NCBI GenBank assembly: GCA_030042755.1
Contig: JASHZC010000150.1
Location: forward strand, 1-11,197
Reading direction: 5' to 3'
DNA length: 11,197 bases
From: Vulcanimicrobiota bacterium
Lineage (GTDB): Bacteria > Eremiobacterota > Eremiobacteria > Baltobacterales > Baltobacteraceae
Made by a program: the position numbers and the translations under genes. The notes under the pieces are model-generated. The model had not been told where the DNA came from. It made no database searches and saw only the letters and a program-made list of their open reading frames with translations. The number at the start of each line of letters is the position of its first letter. Position 1 is the stretch's first letter. This document shows positions 6,615-11,197 of the stretch, piece by piece.

Positions 6615-7421
6615 TCAGCCCGTTTGGCGGCTCAGGAAACTCAAAGTTTTCGCGTTGAAATCGGCGATGTTTTCGTAGATCGGCGCGTGCGAGCAATCTT
6701 CGAATATCAGTAGTTCGCTGTTCTTGATTCCGTTTTTGAGCGTGTCGGCAAACCGCGTCGACGTAACGGCATCGTGACGCCCGAACGTAATTTGCGTTGG
6801 TGCTTGCACGCGAGTCAATTGATCCAGCGCATCGTGCGCGATGACGGCGTTCGACTGGCGCATGAACGCGTCGAGCGGCTGCGTCGGGCGGCTGCGCACG
6901 AACGCCGCGAGCTGATCGACGTAATCCGGCTTGGCCGCGTAGAGCTCGGGCGTTAGACACCAGGGCAGGATTCCTTGAATGACCATTTCGGGCACGCTGC
7001 CTAGGCCCTTGGCGATCGTTTGCCAACCCGAAACGACGGCCTTCAGAAACGGATCGCTTTTCGGCCAGGAACTGTGGAGTGAGAGCGACTTCACCCGTTG
7101 CGGATATTTTGCCGCAAGCCACATGCCCACCGCGGCGCCGAGCGAGAGTCCCATGACGTGCGCGCGCTCCACTCCAATCGCTTGCATGAACGCTGCGACG
7201 TCATCCGCAAACAATTCCATCGAATAGGTCCCTGCGGGTTTGTCGCTTTCGCCCGCGCCGCGCGGATCGACCGAAATGCACGTGAACTGCTGCGCGTAGT
7301 CCGCAACCTGAAACGCATAGCAGGCATTGTCGGCAGCCAAGTACGGAATGAGAACGAGCGGTTCGCCCGAGCCCTGCTGCTCGTAGTTCATCGTGATGCC
7401 GTTTGCGGTAACTTTCGACAT
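6615..7421 (-). CDS. alpha/beta hydrolase
   Basis: A 268-residue alpha/beta-fold hydrolase of the general esterase / lactonase group (similar in style to RutD and 3-oxoadipate enol-lactonase). The triad is complete: Ser93 in the nucleophile elbow GLSLGA, Asp217 in FGRHDAVTS and His245 in CSHAPIYEN. The strand DPRGAGESDKP (residues 52-62) is the usual block near the oxyanion-hole region. There is no signal peptide, so it acts in the cytoplasm on a small ester, lactone or amide that cannot be named. The ATG at 7419-7421 has a strong GGGAGG Shine-Dalgarno about 6 bases upstream. Gaps of 48 bases on both sides leave room for a promoter, but I see no convincing -35/-10 pair, so it may belong to one long transcript or open a shorter one. 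Confidence 0.92.
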   Translation of the reverse strand: MSKVTANGITMNYEQQGSGEPLVLIPYLAADNACYAFQVADYAQQFTCISVDPRGAGESDKPAGTYSMELFADDVAAFMQAIGVERAHVMGLSLGAAVGMWLAAKYPQRVKSLSLHSSWPKSDPFLKAVVSGWQTIAKGLGSVPEMVIQGILPWCLTPELYAAKPDYVDQLAAFVRSRPTQPLDAFMRQSNAVIAHDALDQLTRVQAPTQITFGRHDAVTSTRFADTLKNGIKNSELLIFEDCSHAPIYENIADFNAKTLSFLSRQTG

Positions 7422-7469
7422 GGCACGCCTCCCGAGGGCGCTAGAATGCGGGCGCCCGCTTTTGGGGAG

Positions 7470-8279
7470 CTACGGATGCGCGGACGGCTGCACCTGCACC
7501 CGTCGCAAGCACGTGAGCGCGATATGGCCGCCGGGTTGGCCGAAAAACCTGCACTGCTCCAGCATCGAAGCAACGGTTCCAGGTGCCGGAGGCGGCACGC
7601 TGTTTCCGGGAATGTTGCCCATCAATCGGAAGAGCGCGAGCTCTTGCGCGTCGCTCGGATCGTGGGAGCCGATGTTCGCCTGCAACGGCCCGTATGAGTT
7701 TACCGTGCCGATGACCGCCGCGATCGTCAGATTGCTATTCGGGTGACTCGCGGCCGTTACCAGCGCAATCGCCGCGCCCGCCCCGCTTATCGAAAAATAA
7801 AATGGCGAAAAACTTGCCGAGCCGTACGTTGCATCGTTGTCAGGAAAGCGCATCAGCTCTCGCCCGACACAGTCGATGAGACGGAACGACAGGTCGGCTT
7901 CCGCGTGCTGCTTTCCAACGAAGATCCATTGCCGCGTGTACGACGTAAAACGTGCAAAGGAAACTTCCAGAATCCCCGTGTCCCCGAGGCTCTGACACTC
8001 ATGCTGCGCATTTACCGGCATCCAGATGATCGATCTTGGATCTCCCCACGCGTCGCGCGGTGCCGTGTGCGCCGCAATGCGATCCAAGATCAGCTGAATC
8101 GTTCCTACGATGTTGATCGCATCTGCGCCGCCTGCCGCAGCTTGCTCGGTGAAATCGACGTCCATGACGATCGAGTTCGCTCGGCGGCTTTCAGGCGCAA
8201 ACGCGGACGGCGGATCTGCTGGGGTCGGAACGTTGGAAACCTGTGCAATCGAGCAGCATACAAGAATGGGCAACAGCAC
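7470..8279 (-). CDS. exported protein of unknown family
   Basis: A protein of about 269 residues that I do not recognise. It begins with a hydrophobic segment (VLLPILVCCSIAQVSNVP) that looks like a signal peptide; the Cys-Cys pair does not fit a standard lipobox. The mature part has the scattered aromatic and small residues of a beta-rich secreted protein, with four cysteines (in HECQS, IDCVG, EQCRF and LTCLR) that could pair outside the cytoplasm. The last two are about 16 residues apart near the C-terminus. The start is uncertain: I choose the GTG at 8277-8279 because it sits at the edge of the signal-like segment and 38 bases after the MocR stop, but no clear Shine-Dalgarno precedes it. 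The frame remains open to 8477 inside the MocR gene, where it reads as arginine-rich shadow sequence. Confidence 0.7.
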   Translation of the reverse strand: MLLPILVCCSIAQVSNVPTPADPPSAFAPESRRANSIVMDVDFTEQAAAGGADAINIVGTIQLILDRIAAHTAPRDAWGDPRSIIWMPVNAQHECQSLGDTGILEVSFARFTSYTRQWIFVGKQHAEADLSFRLIDCVGRELMRFPDNDATYGSASFSPFYFSISGAGAAIALVTAASHPNSNLTIAAVIGTVNSYGPLQANIGSHDPSDAQELALFRLMGNIPGNSVPPPAPGTVASMLEQCRFFGQPGGHIALTCLRRVQVQPSAHP

Positions 8280-8317
8280 GAAAGAGGTTGTACCCAGAGC
8301 GCCGCGCGGCGCCTCGC

Positions 8318-9820
8318 TCAGCTCGCCAAATCGTTGAGCCCCGCGCCGACGCGGCGCGCGCCCTCGCGCGCGGTGGCTTCGTCGATATGTCCGAACGACA
8401 GACGAAGCGCCGGTGGTCCGATGCGCGTCGGATAGAACGGCTCCGCCGGCATAACAAGCACGCCTTCGCGCGCGCATGCGTCAAATGCCGCTTGAGTCGA
8501 TATGCGCGCCGGCAGGCTCAGCCACACGTTTACGCCGGCGGCCGGCGAACGCGTCTGCGCCCACGGCACGTACTGCGTAAGTGCATCGACGAACGCATCG
8601 CGACGGTCGCGATATAAAGCGCGCGAGTTGCGAACGTGGCGCGTATATGCCGGCGAACTCATGAATCGCCACAACGCGCGTTGCGTCAAGGTCGATGTGA
8701 AGACGTCGGCCCGCACTTTTGCGACTTCGAGCGCTTCCGCGATGGCGCCGCGCGCATAAAGATATCCGATACGCAACGCCGGGAAGATCGATTTCGAAAG
8801 ACTCTCCATGACGATGACGCGTCCATCCGTGTCGAACGCTGCCAGCGGCGCAGGTGCCGGCGCATCGTAGGTGAGCTGCCATCCCGTTTGATCTTCGAGC
8901 ACCATCACGTCGTAGCGCCGCGCGAGCGCGACGATCTGCTTTGCGCGGCGCGCCGGCAGGACCGCGCCGGTGGGATTCTGCGCGATCGGATTGAGATAAA
9001 ACAAGCGCGGACGGTATTCGGAAAATACGCGCTCCACGTCGTCGACACGAACGCCGTCATCGTCGCTACGGACTTCGACGTACGTGACACCGCGCGCATC
9101 GAACACGCCGAGCGTCCCCGAATACGTCGGACTCTCGCTCGCAACGACGCTGCGCGCATCCAGCAGCACGGTTGCCACCAGGTCGGCCGCCTGTTGAGCG
9201 CCGCTGCACACGATGATGTCCGCAGCACCTGCCGCGACGCCGCGCGAACGAAGCAACTCCGCGAGCGCTTCGCAGAGGTCGGGATCGCCGGTTGACGAGC
9301 GGTACTGCATCGCTTCGGGCGGATCTTCGATCAGCGTGCGGTGCATCGCGCGGCCGAAATCCGCGAGCGGAAACGTCTCAGGCGCAGGATGCCCCGTCGC
9401 AAGCGAGATCGCGCCGGGATGAGTAGCGCGCGTGAGCTGTTCCATGACGCCGTCGAGACGTTGCGCGCGCGCGAATCGCGCAACGTCGGGCTCCCATCGG
9501 CGCGAGAATGGCGCCGTCGCGTCCGGCGGCGGGGCAACGAACGTGCCTTTGCCGACACGCGAGACCACGCGTCCGCGCGCCGCCAGCAATTCGTACGCCT
9601 GCGAAACGGTTACCAACGCGCAATCGAGGTTGCGCGCCAACTCACGCATCGCCGGTAATCGTGCGCCGGGCTCGAGCTCCCCCGACTCGATCGCGCTGGC
9701 AAGCTGATCGGCTAGTTGGACGTAAAGTGGACGTCCGTCGCGCGTGTCGAGGCGGAGATCAGCGCTTGTCGAGGCGATATCCGATGCCCCGCACGCTCGA
9801 GATTTCGAGTGGGGCTTCAA
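8318..9820 (-). CDS. MocR-type regulator: GntR helix-turn-helix fused to aminotransferase fold
   Basis: A 500-residue PLP-dependent transcription factor. The N-terminal GntR winged helix covers about residues 27-95 (PLYVQLADQLASAIESGEL, LPAMRELARNL, VSQAYELLAARGRVVSRVGKGTFV). The fold-type I aminotransferase domain follows from about residue 125. It keeps the PLP-binding lysine Lys343 (SLSKS), the NPTG block and Asp310 (VLEDQTG), so it should bind PLP. The Tyr expected two or three residues after Asp310 is absent (QTGW). Members sense PLP or an amino-compound adduct and control a few nearby genes; the target here is unknown. The only usable start is a TTG at 9818-9820 inside the response-regulator gene, with GAGG directly adjacent to it, so translation may be coupled to that gene. 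It could also be a true aminotransferase carrying a regulatory domain. Confidence 0.93.
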   Translation of the reverse strand: MKPHSKSRACGASDIASTSADLRLDTRDGRPLYVQLADQLASAIESGELEPGARLPAMRELARNLDCALVTVSQAYELLAARGRVVSRVGKGTFVAPPPDATAPFSRRWEPDVARFARAQRLDGVMEQLTRATHPGAISLATGHPAPETFPLADFGRAMHRTLIEDPPEAMQYRSSTGDPDLCEALAELLRSRGVAAGAADIIVCSGAQQAADLVATVLLDARSVVASESPTYSGTLGVFDARGVTYVEVRSDDDGVRVDDVERVFSEYRPRLFYLNPIAQNPTGAVLPARRAKQIVALARRYDVMVLEDQTGWQLTYDAPAPAPLAAFDTDGRVIVMESLSKSIFPALRIGYLYARGAIAEALEVAKVRADVFTSTLTQRALWRFMSSPAYTRHVRNSRALYRDRRDAFVDALTQYVPWAQTRSPAAGVNVWLSLPARISTQAAFDACAREGVLVMPAEPFYPTRIGPPALRLSFGHIDEATAREGARRVGAGLNDLAS

Positions 9821-10451
9821 CCTCGAGCAACTTCTTGCGCAGCGCCGCGACGTGCACGTCTACGACACGCGTCGGCACGCCCGAGGTGTCGTTCCACACG
9901 TGCTCGAGAATCTGCGCGCGCGTCAACAATCGGCCTTCGGCCTCGCCCAAGAACCACAGCAGACGAAACTCGAGTGCAGTGAGCGAGATGCTCGAGCCGT
10001 TGTTGTTCAGCATGTGAAAATCGCGATCGAGTTGCGCCGTGCCCAGCGCGAGGACGTTGTTGCCCTCTTTCTTCTGAGTGAATTTTTCGCGGCGACGCAA
10101 GAACGAGGCGATGCGCGCTACAAGCTCGTTTCCCGAAAACGGCTTGGTGATGTAGTCGTCGGCTCCAAGGCCGAGACCGAGCAGAATATCCTGTTCGCGC
10201 GAGTGCCCGCTGACCATCAGAATGAAGCAGTTATTTGAGTTCGAGAGGGACGTGCACACGTCGAGGCCCGAGATATCCGGCAAACCGACGTCGAGCACGA
10301 CGACGTCCGGCTTGTAGGTGTCGGCCAGTTCGAGGCCCTCGGCCCCACTAGATGTGACGCGGACCTCGTAACCGGCGCGTTCGAGCACCGTCTGCTCTAA
10401 TCGCGCGACGTCCTCGTCATCCTCAATAACCAACGTCCGTGCCAGGGCCAT
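9759..10451 (-). CDS. OmpR/PhoB-family response regulator
   Basis: A 230-residue two-component response regulator. The receiver domain (residues 5-118) has the acidic pocket (Glu10, Asp11, Asp12), the phospho-acceptor Asp54 (VVVLDVGLPD), the switch Ser81 and Lys103 (ITKPF). The C-terminal winged-helix domain (about 133-228) carries the OmpR-type signature LTALEFRLLWFL, LTRAQILEHVW, RVVDVHVAALRKKL and IRGIGYRL-like SSVRGIGYRLDKR. All functional residues are present, so it should be phosphorylated and bind DNA. No histidine kinase gene is in the window, so its partner is either left or right of it beyond the edge or encoded elsewhere. The ATG at 10449-10451 has an excellent GGAGGGGAG Shine-Dalgarno. 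It begins 29 bases after the malic enzyme stop and overlaps the MocR gene by 62 bases. Confidence 0.95.
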   Translation of the reverse strand: MALARTLVIEDDEDVARLEQTVLERAGYEVRVTSSGAEGLELADTYKPDVVVLDVGLPDISGLDVCTSLSNSNNCFILMVSGHSREQDILLGLGLGADDYITKPFSGNELVARIASFLRRREKFTQKKEGNNVLALGTAQLDRDFHMLNNNGSSISLTALEFRLLWFLGEAEGRLLTRAQILEHVWNDTSGVPTRVVDVHVAALRKKLLEVEAPLEISSVRGIGYRLDKR

Positions 10452-10480
10452 CGACCGCTCCCCTCCTCGCTTACGGGGTC

Positions 10481-11197
10481 CTACACCTTAGCATCGATCT
10501 CTTCTTCCTCGTTCTTTACCAAGGCCCGGCGCGCGACGCCTTCGTCGATCGCGGCCCCGCCCACGGCTTTGGCCACCGCATCGACGACCCGGGGATCGAA
10601 GACGCTCGGAATGATGTATTCGGCGCTACGCTCGTCATCGGTCACCATCGCAGCGATTGCATAGGCCGCCGCGAGCTTCATTCGTTCGGTAATCCGGCTG
10701 GCGCGTACGTCCAGCGCTCCCCGGAAGATGCCCGGGAACGCCAGCAGATTGTTGACCTGGTTCGGGAAATCGGAGCGTCCCGTAGCAACGACCGCGGCCA
10801 CCGGGGCCGCGATGTCAGGCATGATCTCCGGCGTCGGATTGGCCATCGCGAAGACGATCGGATCGCGAGCCATCGCCGCGATGTAGTCGGGTTGAAGTAT
10901 TCCCGGCGCCGAAACGCCGATGAATACGTCTGTCCCGCGGAGGACGTCGGCCAGGCCACCGCGCCGGTTTTGGCGATTGGTGTTTTCCGCGAGCCACCGC
11001 CAATGCGCGTTGTCGTACCGATCCTCGCGATTCAGTGCGCCGTTGCGATCGACCGGAATGACGTCGCGCACGCCCGCCTCCAGAAGCATCTTGATCGTTG
11101 CCGTGCCGGCTGCACCGCTACCCGAGACGACAACCTCGAGATCGCGCAAACCTTTCCCGACGACTTTTGCGGCGTTGATCAACGCCGCCAAGATGAC
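10481..11197 (-). CDS. NAD(P)-dependent malic enzyme, C-terminal part (5'-partial)
   Basis: The visible 238 residues are the C-terminal NAD(P)-binding domain of a malic enzyme, which oxidatively decarboxylates malate to pyruvate and CO2. The Rossmann motif VVVSGSGAAGTATIKMLL is followed by PVDRNGAL, DVFIGVSAPGIL, FAMANPTPEIMPDIA, the PNQVNNLLAFPGIFRGALDV block and the family-typical IIPSVFDPRVVDAVAKAV. The frame runs open to the window edge, where the sequence VILAALINAAKVVGKGL matches the interior of the family, so the substrate domain with the catalytic Tyr and Lys lies outside. The TTG at 11189-11191 is therefore not a real start. An acidic tail (NEEEEIDAKV) closes the protein. NAD versus NADP preference cannot be decided from this piece. 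The response regulator gene follows closely, but a functional link is not evident. Confidence 0.95.
   Translation of the reverse strand, partial: VILAALINAAKVVGKGLRDLEVVVSGSGAAGTATIKMLLEAGVRDVIPVDRNGALNREDRYDNAHWRWLAENTNRQNRRGGLADVLRGTDVFIGVSAPGILQPDYIAAMARDPIVFAMANPTPEIMPDIAAPVAAVVATGRSDFPNQVNNLLAFPGIFRGALDVRASRITERMKLAAAYAIAAMVTDDERSAEYIIPSVFDPRVVDAVAKAVGGAAIDEGVARRALVKNEEEEIDAKV

Noticed and set aside
7448..7459. Perfect 12-base palindrome followed by TTTT on the plus strand, terminator-like
   Set aside because: The stem is only four pairs once a loop is allowed, the T-run is on the strand without a gene, and it stands just upstream of the hydrolase start.
7098..7697. Plus-strand 199-residue open frame spanning the hydrolase and its neighbour
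   Set aside because: Arginine-rich, crosses two minus-strand genes, and has no Shine-Dalgarno or family signature.
8636..9295. Plus-strand 219-residue open frame inside the MocR gene
   Set aside because: Arginine- and histidine-rich shadow with no motif; the minus strand carries a convincing aminotransferase fold.

Overview
This is a gene-dense window of about 60% GC (estimated by eye). Eleven genes run head-to-tail on the minus strand, from position 11197 down to 744. One plus-strand gene enters from the left edge and meets the last of them stop-to-stop. There is no RNA gene, CRISPR array, transposase or integrase, and no gene-free stretch longer than about 50 bases. The layout suggests a free-living bacterium with a compact, high-GC genome. 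The gene mix and protein style would suit an uncultured phylum such as Eremiobacterota (WPS-2), but that is an impression: no marker gene is present to prove it.

Layout from right to left, in the direction of minus-strand transcription. (1) The C-terminal half of a malic enzyme. (2) An OmpR/PhoB-type response regulator with no histidine kinase in view. (3) A MocR-type regulator (GntR helix-turn-helix fused to an aminotransferase fold) that overlaps the response regulator by 62 bases. (4) A secreted protein of unknown family. (5) An alpha/beta hydrolase. (6) A secreted 800-residue protein with a YncE-like beta-propeller and an alkaline-phosphatase-type domain. (7) A DDAH/amidinotransferase-fold protein. 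(8) A calcineurin-like phosphoesterase. (9, 10) An ABC-2 ATPase and permease pair of the YadG/YadH type. (11) A small exported protein with two cysteines. The plus-strand gene at the left edge is a metallo-beta-lactamase-fold hydrolase, apparently fused to the end of an XRE-like helix-turn-helix.

Genes 6 to 11 are joined by gaps of 6 to 13 bases or by short overlaps, so they are probably one transcript. Two members look like pseudoenzymes. The DDAH-like protein has lost the catalytic His and Cys, and the phosphatase domain of the propeller protein lacks most of the metal-binding motifs of its family. Together with an exporter and a small secreted protein, this hints at a surface or export module that binds or senses rather than catalyses; this is inference. 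A second oddity is the ATPase start. The best start by Shine-Dalgarno position and homology is a GTA codon overlapping the upstream TAA stop, one base away from a classical GTGA stop/start overlap.

Across the whole window the palindrome CGATCG is strongly over-represented (about 35 by hand count).
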